DNA of 64,000 nucleotides from assembly GCA_003167555.1 (NCBI GenBank), contig PMSN01000009.1, forward strand, positions 248,001-312,000, written 5' to 3'. The notes below the pieces were generated by a model that saw only the letters and a program-made list of their open reading frames with translations, was not told the DNA's origin and searched no databases. Shown here in pieces: positions 30,101 to 36,297 of the stretch. A program made the translations under genes and the position numbers. How positions within the stretch are numbered: position 1 is the stretch's first letter; the number at the start of each line of letters is the position of its first letter. The stretch is from Spartobacteria bacterium. Lineage in GTDB: Bacteria; Verrucomicrobiota; Verrucomicrobiia; Chthoniobacterales; UBA10450.

Positions 30101-33100
30101 ATCGTGAACGACGACGCCCCGCCGTCCTTCGCTATCGATGACGTGACCCACCTGGAAGGCAACAGCGGCACGACCGCCTTTGTCTTCACGGTTACGAAGA
30201 CCGGGAGCACAGACCTAAGTTCATCGGTCAGCTTCACAACGCAGGATGGCACAGCGACGCTCGCCGAGAACGATTACGTGTTGAACTCCGGCACGCTGAA
30301 CTTTGCGCCAGCGGATACAACGATGCAGATCACCGTGCTCGTGAACGGCGATACCACTTTTGAGCCGGATGAGACTTTCACCGTCCATCTCAGCAACGCC
30401 AACAACGCGACCATCTCCCGCGCCGATGGCACGGGCACGATCCTGAACGATGACAAGGCTACTCCTACGTTCAGCACGACAGCATCGTCTACGACTACGA
30501 TAGGCGGAACCATCTCGGATGCAGCCACCATCTCCTCGCCCGGGATAAGTCCGACCGGTTCAATCACCTTTAATGTTTACGGACCGGACAATAACACCTG
30601 CTCTGGAACGCCGGTCTTTACCTCTACTAAGACAGTCACCGGCAACGGAGCCTACGGTTCTGGTTTGTTCACGCCGACGGTGGCCGGGACCTACCGGTTT
30701 GTGGCCACCTATAGTGGCGACGCAAACACCAATACCGTGGCAACGGTGTGTAACGATGCCAACGAATCAATCGTGGTCACCAAGAAGACTCCCACGATCG
30801 CCACGATCGCCTCGGCTGACACCACCGTGGGATCGACTATTACCGACACCGCCGCCCTCGCAACCGGGTTCAATCCGACCGGTACGATAACCTTCACTCT
30901 CTTCGGACCCAACGATGCTACTTGCGGGGGCACGGCAATCTTTACCTCCACTCCGGTAACGGTTAACGGGAACGGAAATTACACGTTTCCTAACTTCACA
31001 CCAACTGCGCCTGGCACCTACCGGTGGATAGCGAGCTATAGCGGCGACGCCAACAACGCTTCCGTAGGCACGGCGTGTAACGATGCCAACGAATCAGTCG
31101 TGGTCACCAAGAAGACTCCCACGATCGCCACGACCGCCTCGGCTGACACCACGGTGGGATCGACTATCACCGACACCGCCACCCTCGCCACCGGGTTCAA
31201 TCCAACCGGGACGATAACCTTTACTCTCTTCGGACCCAACGACACTACCTGCGGGAGCACGGCGGTCTTTACCTCCACCCCGGTAACGGTTAACGGGAAC
31301 GGAAATTACACGTCTCCTAACTTCACGCCAACTGCGCCAGGGACCTACAGGTGGAGAGCGAGCTACAGCGGCGACGCCAACAACGTCTCGGTGGGCACCG
31401 CGTGTAACGATGCCAACGAATCGGTCGTTGTAAGCAAGAAGAGCCCGACGATTGCGACCAGCGCTTCAACTGCCGTCACGTTGAGCGGCAGCGTTTCGGA
31501 CAGCGCGACCCTCGCGGGCGGATTTAATCCTACCGGAACGATCACCTTTAATCTCTACGGACCGAACGATGCCAGCTGCGGCGGCACAGTTGCCTTCACT
31601 TCGACGGTGCCAGTCAACTCCGGCAACGGGACCTACGCTTCCGCTACCTTCACGCCGACGGCAGCCGGCACTTATCGCTGGATCGCGAGCTACAGTGGCG
31701 ACGCCAATAACAACCTCGTCGCCGGGGCGTGCAATGACGCGAACGAATCAGTCATCGTGAGCAAAGCGACCCCTGCCATCTCGACGACCGCCTCAGCGGC
31801 GACGGTCGTTGGTGGAACGATGTCCGACAGCACCACTATCACCGGTGGCGTTGGTCCCGCTGGCACGATCACCTTCAATGTCTACGGACCTGACAATGTA
31901 ACCTGCGGCGGCACGCCGGCCTTTAGCTCCGTCGTGACGGTGAACGGCAATGGGATTTATGGCTCCGGCTCATTCACGCCGGCCGCGCCTGGAACCTACC
32001 GGTTCGTGGCGACCTACAGTGGCGACGGGAATAACAACAGCGCGGCTACGGCTTGCAATGATACCAACGAATCGGTTGTGGTCCTCAAGGCGGTCACAGC
32101 GATCACGACCACCGCTTCAGCAGCGACAGTCCTTGGTGGAGATCCGATATTCGATAGAGCGACTATCACAGGCGGAGTAAGTCCCGGCGGCACGATTACC
32201 TTTAATGTTTATGGACCCAACGATTCTAGTTGCGGCGGCACGGTCGTCTTCACCTCGACTTCAACGGTAAGCGGTAATGGGAACTACACTTCCGCTTCGT
32301 TTACTCCGACTGCGCCGGGCACCTACCGGTTTGTAGCGCTCTACAGCGGAGACGCGAACAACGCTTCCTCAGCCACCGCCTGTAATGATGCCAATGAGTC
32401 GGTCGCGGTCAGCCAGAAGACGCCCACTATTACCACGACTGCCTCGGCCGCCACTACCGTTGGATCCGCCATCTCTGATCAGGCCACCCTCGCGGCTGGA
32501 TTCAATCCGACCGGCACGATTACCTTCACTCTCTACGGACCGAACGACGCCACCTGCGGCGGAACGGTGATCTTTACCTCCACGGTCCCGGTTAACGCCG
32601 GCAATGGAAACTACACTTCAGCTAACTTCACGCCGACTGGGCCGGGCACCTACCGGTGGAGAGCAAGCTACGGTGGCGACGCCAACAACGTTTCGGTCGG
32701 CACTGCGTGTAACGATGCCAACGAATCGGTCGCCGTGAGCAAGAAGAGCCCGGCGATTGCAACCACCGCTTCAACTGCCGTCACGGTGGGCGGCAGCGTT
32801 TCGGACAGCGCGACCCTCTCGGGCGGATTCACTCCTACGGGAACGATCACCTTCAATCTCTACGGACCGAACGACGGCACCTGCGGCGGCACGGTGATCT
32901 TTACCTCCACCGTGCCGGTTAACGCCGGCAACGGGACCTACCCGTCCGGTAACTTCACGCCGTCAGCGCCTGGCACTTATCGTTGGATCGCGACTTACAA
33001 TGGCGACACGAACAACAATATCATAGCCGGGGCGTGCAACGACGCGAACGAATCGGTAGCGGTAAACAAGGCCACTCCGACCCTTGGCACCACTGCTTCC

Positions 33101-35581
33101 ACAGCGGTCACGCTCGGCGGCACTGTCTCCGACAGCGCCACCCTTGCCGGGGGAACGAGTCCGACTGGCACGATTACCTTCAAGCTCTATGGGCCGAACG
33201 ATGCCAGTTGCGGCAGCACAGTTGCCTTCACTTCGACGGTGCCAGTCAACTCCGGCAACGGGATCTACGCTTCCGCCACCTTCACGCCGACGGCAGCCGG
33301 CACTTACCGCTGGATCACGAGCTACAGTGGCGACGCCAATAACAACCTCATCGCCGGGGCGTGCAATGACGCGAACGAATCGGTTACCGTCAGCAAGGTG
33401 AGTCCGACGATCAGCACGCAAGCTTCGCCGGGAGTTATCGTCGGCGGCAGCATCTCCGACACTGCTACACTCGCGGGTGGAACCAGCCCGACTGGCACAG
33501 TCACCTTCACGCTCTTTGGGCCTAACAATAATACCTGCGGTGGCGCGGCGATCTTCACCTCAACCGTGCCGGTTAACGGCAATGGCAACTACACATCCGC
33601 CACCTTCACCCCGACAGCGCCCGGAACGTATCGCTGGATCGCGAGCTACGGCGGCGATGGAAACAACAATGTCGCGGCCACAGCTTGTGGCGATCCGAAT
33701 GAATCCGTGGTCGTGAGCAAGGGAAGCCCGGCCATTTCCACGACCGCGTCAGGAACAACGACCGTGGGCGGCACAATGTCGGACACGGCCACGCTTTCCG
33801 CGGGAGTCAACCCGACTGGGACAATCACCTTCACTCTCTTCGGACCGAATAATAACACCTGCGCCGGCACACCTGTCTTTACCTCGACCAAGACAGTGAA
33901 CGGCAACGGGAATTATGCTTCCGACCCCTTCACACCTGCGGCACCCGGCACCTATCGCTTTGTGGCGACCTATAGTGGTGACGGCAATAACAACGCCATA
34001 GCTACCGCCTGTGGCGATCCCAACGAATCAGTCCTGGTCAACAAGGCGGCCCCAGCACTAAGCACCCAGGCCTCACCGGGCACCAACATCGGCGGCACGA
34101 TGTCGGATACCGCTACACTCTCGAACGGAGCAACTCCCACGGGCACGATCACGTTTTCTCTCTTCGGCCCGAACGACGCCACTTGCGGTGGCACGGTGAT
34201 CTTTACCTCCACCAAGACCGTTAATGGCAATGGGAATTACACCTCCGATTCGTTCTCGCCTACGGCCGCCGGCACTTATCGTTTCGTCGCAACCTACAGT
34301 GGCGATGCCAACAACAGCGGTGGAGCGACCGGCTGTAACGATGCGAACGAATCGGTCTCCGTGAGTGCGGTTCCGCCGATGTTGCAATGGAGCTCGGCGA
34401 CCTACGGCGTAAATGAGAATGGCGGCAATGCCGTGCTGACTGTGACCAAGACCGGAAACAGCGCGAGCAACGTCGTTGTCCATTACCACACCAGTGATGG
34501 AACAGCCAAGGCCGGAACCGACTATACAGCCGTGTCCGGCGACCTGACCTTTGCGCCGGGGGGATCGGACAGCCAGACGGTCAACGTTCCTATTATCAAT
34601 GATAATACATTCGATGGTAACGAGGCGTTCACTGCAACTTTGACAGCGGTAGCTGGTGGATCGATTGGCACGCCGCAAACAACGACGGTGACTATCGTTG
34701 AGACCAACCCCACGCCGACGCCGACTCCTACCCCGACGGCAACACCTACCGCGACCCCCACACCCACACCCACACCAACCCCCACACCTACTCCAGCGCA
34801 ACCGCTCAACATCTCGACGCGAGCGCGCGTGGAAATCGGTGACAAGGTCGTGATCGGCGGCTTTATTATCACGGGGAATGCGCCGAAGCCAGTGGTCCTT
34901 CGCGGCATGGGACCGTCGCTCGCCCAAGCCGGCGTCCCGGCGGCCAGCGTCCTGAATGATCCAGTGCTGGAACTGCGCGGATCCAACGGCTCGTTGATCA
35001 TGCGGAACGACAACTGGAAAGACGACCAGCGGAGTCAAATCGAAGGAACTCCTTTCCAGCCCACGGACGATCGCGAGTCAGTCATCGTGGCCACACTCCA
35101 GCCGGGAGCTTACACGGCCATCCTGACCGGCAAGAGTCAGACAACCGGGATAGGTCTGGTGGAAATCTATGATAACGATCAAATCGTCGACTCGCAGCTG
35201 GCTAACATCAGCACGCGTGCGTTTGTCCAGACCGGCGATAACGTCATCATAGGAGGCTTTATGCTGGGCGCGAACAACAATCCCACCCGGATAGCGGTGC
35301 GAGGCATCGGCCCTACCCTCGCTCAATTTGGTCTGAGCAACGTCCTGGCCGATCCCACTCTGGAATTGCACGATGGCAACGGGACACTCCTGATCTCGAA
35401 TGATAACTGGCAGGATGACCCAGCTTCCGCCGCGCAACTTACCGCGAACGGTCTCGCGCCGCAGGATCCGAAGGAGTCAGGCATCTTCACGACGCTGCCA
35501 CCCGGAGCGTTCACGGCGATCCTGGCCGGCAAAAACGGCGGTGTCGGGATAGGACTGGTCGAGATTTACAACCTGAAGTAA
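21140..35581 (+). CDS. Giant mosaic surface protein, 4813 codons
   Basis: One uninterrupted frame. Residues about 75-93 form a signal peptide (LLLLCGIILILYPGSAFAQA) behind a long charged N-terminus; the start is TTG at 21140 or GTG at 21263, neither with a ribosome-binding site. Then: a LamG piece of only about 50 residues (95-150), RTX-like GGDD segments, about seven Gly-rich repeats with NYGVFV and GQITAG (about 380-770), a Pro-Thr linker (1012-1045), a SLRDIV beta-helix domain, LamG domains (1374-1574, 1585-1784, 2541-2767), Ig-like repeats (7 at 1787-2536, 12 at 3107-4409), Calx-beta (three at 2767-3107, one at 4410-4522), a second Pro-Thr linker and the tandem C-terminal module (4554-4813). 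Likely a secreted or cell-surface adhesin; this is inferred from domains. Confidence 0.92.
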   Translation: MTPLPSSKETTPISSSLPRKTRPAFHKPWRANLRRTRLSDSVGEQTTTARDAHTRAKPGWRSITHTPHHKQTALLLLCGIILILYPGSAFAQAPVKIETLSVATGAALDFDGSDDYVQRASSLVVGTNDFTIEAWINPTDGAGFSSIIAQDISGNAPSVAPPPTPDYTVTTTGGAIVVTDVSGNSDTLDISEPSPTNIKFAATGRTFSVDGGAFITGDSGNIPLTGITSITVNGQGGDDTINVGAFTGTMPSLTINGGTGDDTVNLNGDITFAVDASLDVDLQNDDPTPGTDAVNVAASANLITSGTGTITVRCSNNVTMNGGSSFVTENGNLIVEANQQVTPTSGGVAGIDVNGALIQATGTGTVTVKGKGGDTGGSNIGVLIHGGGNIIGGTSGLLTVQGSGGASPSGSSNFGVNVTDTSSTITSNGGSVSVTGTGGGALDSFFNGGVAVQNAGQITSGGGNVSVTGTGGGADSSSNNYGVFVESAGQITAGLSGTVTVVGQGGNLTGAGSSNYGVSVSGTSSTITSNGGTVSVTGTGGGAGGTSSSNYGVFVQSAGQITAGVSGTVTVLGQGGSNTTATGGSDNNGVYVSGTSSTITSSGGNVSVTGTGGDAGSSSSNYGVFVEGAGQITAGLSGTVTVVGQGGNLTGTGGSNYGVYVTGTSATITSSAGNVSVTGTGGGADSSASNFGVVVQSGGQITAEGSGTVAVVGLGGTGTGGTNYGVWVLGTSATITSGGGSVSVTGTDGGGSDSIAILAGINSAITTATNGGTLTLIGDSMNIDPTATISAQNTSSVTLRQRTTGVAINLGTATDTSGGPLGLSDAELDVVTAGTINIGDSNSGAITVSAAITRPGSTILNLTSGANIDLTTGSLNSAGGNVTLTPGTNVFPSHTGVDVTTGAAATLNLTSGKDLKIVITNTTADSGYTQLNVAGLVNLNGANLSFSGSTYTPVGGESFTIVNNDGSDPITGTFSGLAEGAIIPNFLGSSLSAQISYIGGTDSNDVVITVATPTPTPTPTPTPTPTPTPTPTPTPTPTPTPTPTPCGGTVVTNTSNSGAGSLRDIVAAACDGATITFSLGSGPHTITLTSGEILIDKDVTINGPGACLLTISGNNANRVFDIASGTTVTISGVTVTNGRAPNIFPVGGGILSYGTLTLNDSIISNNVADSGGGGVCITDGSATINRCTFTGNNTGAGNGGAPGGGLYVNGPGSIVVNVNNSTFYNNQAVQGGGAASWAGTTNLTSVTISGNSDGGGAGGGIFNIATLTINNSIVANNSPNDVGGSSSGGYNFIGGDPQLGSLRDNGGCVPTMAPQPGSPVIDQGNAFDLTTDERGFTRPVRYSDTIAPPVGGDFSDIGAVELATPPPCTPPPPNMVSWWPGDGNTTDIQGGNNGTLQGSATYGSGEVAQAFGFNGTSAYVAIPNQSAYNISDVITIDAWVKISALTNPGFDPVITKGDNAWRLQTQATSNHIAFGTSGLTNVDLEGTTNINDGQWHHVAAVFDGSTKYLYVDGALDASAAVTGTIAQTNAEVRIGNNSEQPDRFWNGLIDEVEVFHAALDINAIKAIYNAGAGGKCKPCVTPPLKMVSWWPGDGHANDIKGTSNGTFNGTPAYTAGHVGQAFSLNGSSFISTNLDVQPSAMPTTTWDAWVYPTNSSGRQTIFADDDGGFDRGVITTGGNFTVFTGGSGAGQWAPVAADLGRWQHIAVTYTSTDVKFYKDGVEYSFGSPATGQASNNKFTIGANPISGGVENFTGLIDEVEVFSPAISAGDVQAIYAAASAGKCKPPPVLTTNASPAATVGNNISDTATLASGNNPTGTITFDVYGPDDATCGSAPALTSTVTVNGDGNYNSANFLLTPGTYRFRASYSGDANNPALTTTCSDANESVLVSKANPTIATAASAATTLGDTISDTATLSGGFNPSGTITFNVYDSSDPACSATPLFSSTTSVAGNGPYTSVSFTPTSPGTYRFVATYSGDANNTTVATACNDPNESVLVNPANPTIASQASAATTIGNTISDTATLSAGFNPTGTITFKLYGPNDASCGGAVIFTSTVPVSSGNGTYASATFTPASPGTYQFVASYSGDGNNNVAATACGDASESVLVNKATPTVTTQASSPTIVGTVISDSATISAGFNPTGTITFNVYGPDNVTCDGTPAFTSTISVSGGGTYNSGTFIPTAAGTYRFTTGYSGDANNNVVATACNASNESVTVGKANPTVATQASASVTVGGNISDAATLSGGVNPTGTITFNAYGPNDASCGGTPAFTTTVTVTGNATYNSGNFTTASAGTYRFVASYSGDANNAAKATACSDANESVVVSKAVTAISTTASSATTVGGTMSDTATLSGGVSPTGTITFNVYGPNDSACGGAVAFSSTSTVNGNGNYTSASFTPAAPGTYRFVVSYGGDANNTVAATACGDAGESVVVSKANPTIASAAVNVGGAISDSATLSGGVSPTGLITFTVFGPDNTTCGGTPVFTSTKTVNGNGTYTSDPFTPTSPGTYRFIASYSGDANNNVAATACGDASESVVAACFEPPANMVAWYPAEGNDNDIQGPTFENGTPVSSPGFAAGKVGQAFSFNGSNSVSIGSPAALKLTSGVTVDAWVKPTSQPANGTLEGVLTKWAQNFGISNSSDSFSLWLQYNSGTGMWAIFSGIHLANGSEPLLAGGSIPLNTFTHVAMSYDGASGSYVIYVNGVAVSSTTVTPQNLIGVDANIAIGREQTGQTRFFTGQIDEVEIYSRGLSGTEIANIYNAATFGKCKHGLIQFSAPTYSVGKGGGNATITVKRTDGSMGAVSAQFDTSDGSATAGSDYTAVNNFTVNFADGDTADKTIQIPITDNNVFDANETVNLALTNATGGAQIGPQGTAVLTINEDDPAPTLAIDSVSHNEGNSGTTAYVFTVTKTGSTELNATVNFTTVDGSATVADSDYQANSGSLTFLPADTTKQITVLVNGDTKFETDETFTVHLSGAGNATITTADGTGTIVNDDAPPSFAIDDVTHLEGNSGTTAFVFTVTKTGSTDLSSSVSFTTQDGTATLAENDYVLNSGTLNFAPADTTMQITVLVNGDTTFEPDETFTVHLSNANNATISRADGTGTILNDDKATPTFSTTASSTTTIGGTISDAATISSPGISPTGSITFNVYGPDNNTCSGTPVFTSTKTVTGNGAYGSGLFTPTVAGTYRFVATYSGDANTNTVATVCNDANESIVVTKKTPTIATIASADTTVGSTITDTAALATGFNPTGTITFTLFGPNDATCGGTAIFTSTPVTVNGNGNYTFPNFTPTAPGTYRWIASYSGDANNASVGTACNDANESVVVTKKTPTIATTASADTTVGSTITDTATLATGFNPTGTITFTLFGPNDTTCGSTAVFTSTPVTVNGNGNYTSPNFTPTAPGTYRWRASYSGDANNVSVGTACNDANESVVVSKKSPTIATSASTAVTLSGSVSDSATLAGGFNPTGTITFNLYGPNDASCGGTVAFTSTVPVNSGNGTYASATFTPTAAGTYRWIASYSGDANNNLVAGACNDANESVIVSKATPAISTTASAATVVGGTMSDSTTITGGVGPAGTITFNVYGPDNVTCGGTPAFSSVVTVNGNGIYGSGSFTPAAPGTYRFVATYSGDGNNNSAATACNDTNESVVVLKAVTAITTTASAATVLGGDPIFDRATITGGVSPGGTITFNVYGPNDSSCGGTVVFTSTSTVSGNGNYTSASFTPTAPGTYRFVALYSGDANNASSATACNDANESVAVSQKTPTITTTASAATTVGSAISDQATLAAGFNPTGTITFTLYGPNDATCGGTVIFTSTVPVNAGNGNYTSANFTPTGPGTYRWRASYGGDANNVSVGTACNDANESVAVSKKSPAIATTASTAVTVGGSVSDSATLSGGFTPTGTITFNLYGPNDGTCGGTVIFTSTVPVNAGNGTYPSGNFTPSAPGTYRWIATYNGDTNNNIIAGACNDANESVAVNKATPTLGTTASTAVTLGGTVSDSATLAGGTSPTGTITFKLYGPNDASCGSTVAFTSTVPVNSGNGIYASATFTPTAAGTYRWITSYSGDANNNLIAGACNDANESVTVSKVSPTISTQASPGVIVGGSISDTATLAGGTSPTGTVTFTLFGPNNNTCGGAAIFTSTVPVNGNGNYTSATFTPTAPGTYRWIASYGGDGNNNVAATACGDPNESVVVSKGSPAISTTASGTTTVGGTMSDTATLSAGVNPTGTITFTLFGPNNNTCAGTPVFTSTKTVNGNGNYASDPFTPAAPGTYRFVATYSGDGNNNAIATACGDPNESVLVNKAAPALSTQASPGTNIGGTMSDTATLSNGATPTGTITFSLFGPNDATCGGTVIFTSTKTVNGNGNYTSDSFSPTAAGTYRFVATYSGDANNSGGATGCNDANESVSVSAVPPMLQWSSATYGVNENGGNAVLTVTKTGNSASNVVVHYHTSDGTAKAGTDYTAVSGDLTFAPGGSDSQTVNVPIINDNTFDGNEAFTATLTAVAGGSIGTPQTTTVTIVETNPTPTPTPTPTATPTATPTPTPTPTPTPTPAQPLNISTRARVEIGDKVVIGGFIITGNAPKPVVLRGMGPSLAQAGVPAASVLNDPVLELRGSNGSLIMRNDNWKDDQRSQIEGTPFQPTDDRESVIVATLQPGAYTAILTGKSQTTGIGLVEIYDNDQIVDSQLANISTRAFVQTGDNVIIGGFMLGANNNPTRIAVRGIGPTLAQFGLSNVLADPTLELHDGNGTLLISNDNWQDDPASAAQLTANGLAPQDPKESGIFTTLPPGAFTAILAGKNGGVGIGLVEIYNLK
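22380..23400 (+). repeat. Gly-rich tandem coding repeats
   Basis: Within the giant gene, near-identical DNA words recur, for example GTGTCGGTGACCGGCACCG and GGTCAGATCACGGCGGGG. Each encodes units with NYGV, GQITAG, GTVTVVGQGG and SSTITS. The protein pattern suggests a right-handed beta-helix or filamentous-haemagglutinin-like rod. Confidence 0.75.
24175..24274 (+). repeat. Pro-Thr linker, hexanucleotide repeat 1
   Basis: About 17 units of ACNCCN (ACTCCG, ACCCCC, ACACCA and variants) encode alternating Thr-Pro. It joins the Gly-rich rod to the beta-helix/LamG part. Third-position variety between units reduces slippage compared with a pure microsatellite. Confidence 0.8.
26500..28745 (+). repeat. 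Ig-like repeat block 1 (7 units of about 107 residues)
   Basis: Seven tandem units of about 321 bases in the giant gene. Each has NPTGTITFNVYGP, a Cys after it, PGTYRF, YSGDANN and a second Cys in TACxDANESV. The two Cys are about 49 residues apart. Wording fits bacterial Ig-like domain repeats. Confidence 0.85.
30460..34365 (+). repeat. Ig-like repeat block 2 (12 units of about 109 residues)
   Basis: Twelve tandem units of about 325 bases, same pattern as block 1. Units starting near 30781 and 31108 are almost identical at DNA level with a 327-base period, pointing to recent unit duplication. Confidence 0.85.
34709..34798 (+). repeat. Pro-Thr linker, hexanucleotide repeat 2
   Basis: About 15 units encoding Thr-Pro with a few Thr-Ala-Thr variants. 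It separates the last Calx-beta domain from the C-terminal tandem module, as a flexible spacer would. Confidence 0.8.
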
Positions 35582-35587
35582 GGTAGG

Positions 35588-35621
35588 CGCTCGCCGCAGC
35601 GAGCGGTGAATCGTGCGCTCC
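35588..35621. repeat. Palindrome and dispersed 17-mer after the giant gene
   Basis: Hairpin CGCTCGC/GCGAGCG (35588-35605) follows the TAA by six bases. The 17-mer at 35605-35621 (GGTGAATCGTGCGCTCC) is the exact reverse complement of 2496-2512. It may end transcription; no T-run follows. Confidence 0.6.
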
Positions 35622-35740
35622 ATTCTGCATCCGTGATATCCGCGTAATCCGGGGTCAAAAGAAGATTATTGTGCATCGGAAGCCTGTTTTCCCTTTGACT
35701 TTCGGCGGTGCTCGGAGTTGGAGTAGCGAAACGTCCGCTT

Positions 35741-36232
35741 ATGAAAAGACTTTATCTCGCCTTCTTCTCCATCGTCATCGCCGGTTTCGCATCGCTTCCA
35801 CTCCGGGCCGCCCAGCCGCCGGACAACCCTGAATTTCCCGGAGTGCAAAAGGCCATGATGCCGGAGGATTACGAAGCGGCCGGTTTGCAAAAACTCGATC
35901 CGGCGGAACGGGCGAAGCTCGACGAGTTCATCCGGAAATACGTTGCCACGAGCAATGAGCGCGTCGCGACTTCGGCGGTCGATAAAGCCGTGAAAGAAAA
36001 CAAGGTGTCCGCCCCCGAAGTAATCCAGAGCCGGATCGTCGGTCCTTTCACTGGTTACACCGGGCGCACAATCTTCACCTTGGAAAATGGTCAACGTTGG
36101 GCGCAATCGCAGCGTGACACCGCTTACTTCCCCAAGATCGATTCACCGCCGGTGATCATTGTAAAAGCGGGCTTCGGTTACCGCATGTACATCGCCGGTG
36201 GCGGCGCCATCCGGGTGACGAAGGTGCAGTGA
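35741..36232 (+). CDS. Small exported hypothetical protein
   Basis: 163 residues from ATG at 35741, giving signal peptide MKRLYLAFFSIVIAGFASLP with cleavage near LRAAQ. The mature part has a helical first half (MMPEDYEAAGLQKLDPAERA) and a beta second half (GPFTGYTGRTIFTLENGQRW). The second half resembles a small beta domain seen in exported proteins of several phyla; no function is known to me. GTG at 35708 is an unlikely earlier start. Confidence 0.72.
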   Translation: MKRLYLAFFSIVIAGFASLPLRAAQPPDNPEFPGVQKAMMPEDYEAAGLQKLDPAERAKLDEFIRKYVATSNERVATSAVDKAVKENKVSAPEVIQSRIVGPFTGYTGRTIFTLENGQRWAQSQRDTAYFPKIDSPPVIIVKAGFGYRMYIAGGGAIRVTKVQ

Positions 36233-36297
36233 ACGGAGAAGCGTCGCGGGAGACGACGGCTAGTAATGTCCCCGCCGCAAGGACGCGGCAGACTCCA

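Noticed and set aside
26737-34230. Regular minus-strand open frames of about 60-86 codons in each Ig-like repeat
   Set aside because: They repeat with the 321-327-base unit and share a translated pattern because the sense repeats share codons. They lack start signals and are shadows of the sense gene.
26500-34365. Regular repeats resembling an array, considered as CRISPR
   Set aside because: Units are about 325 bases with no short direct repeat/spacer pattern and form part of one long reading frame.
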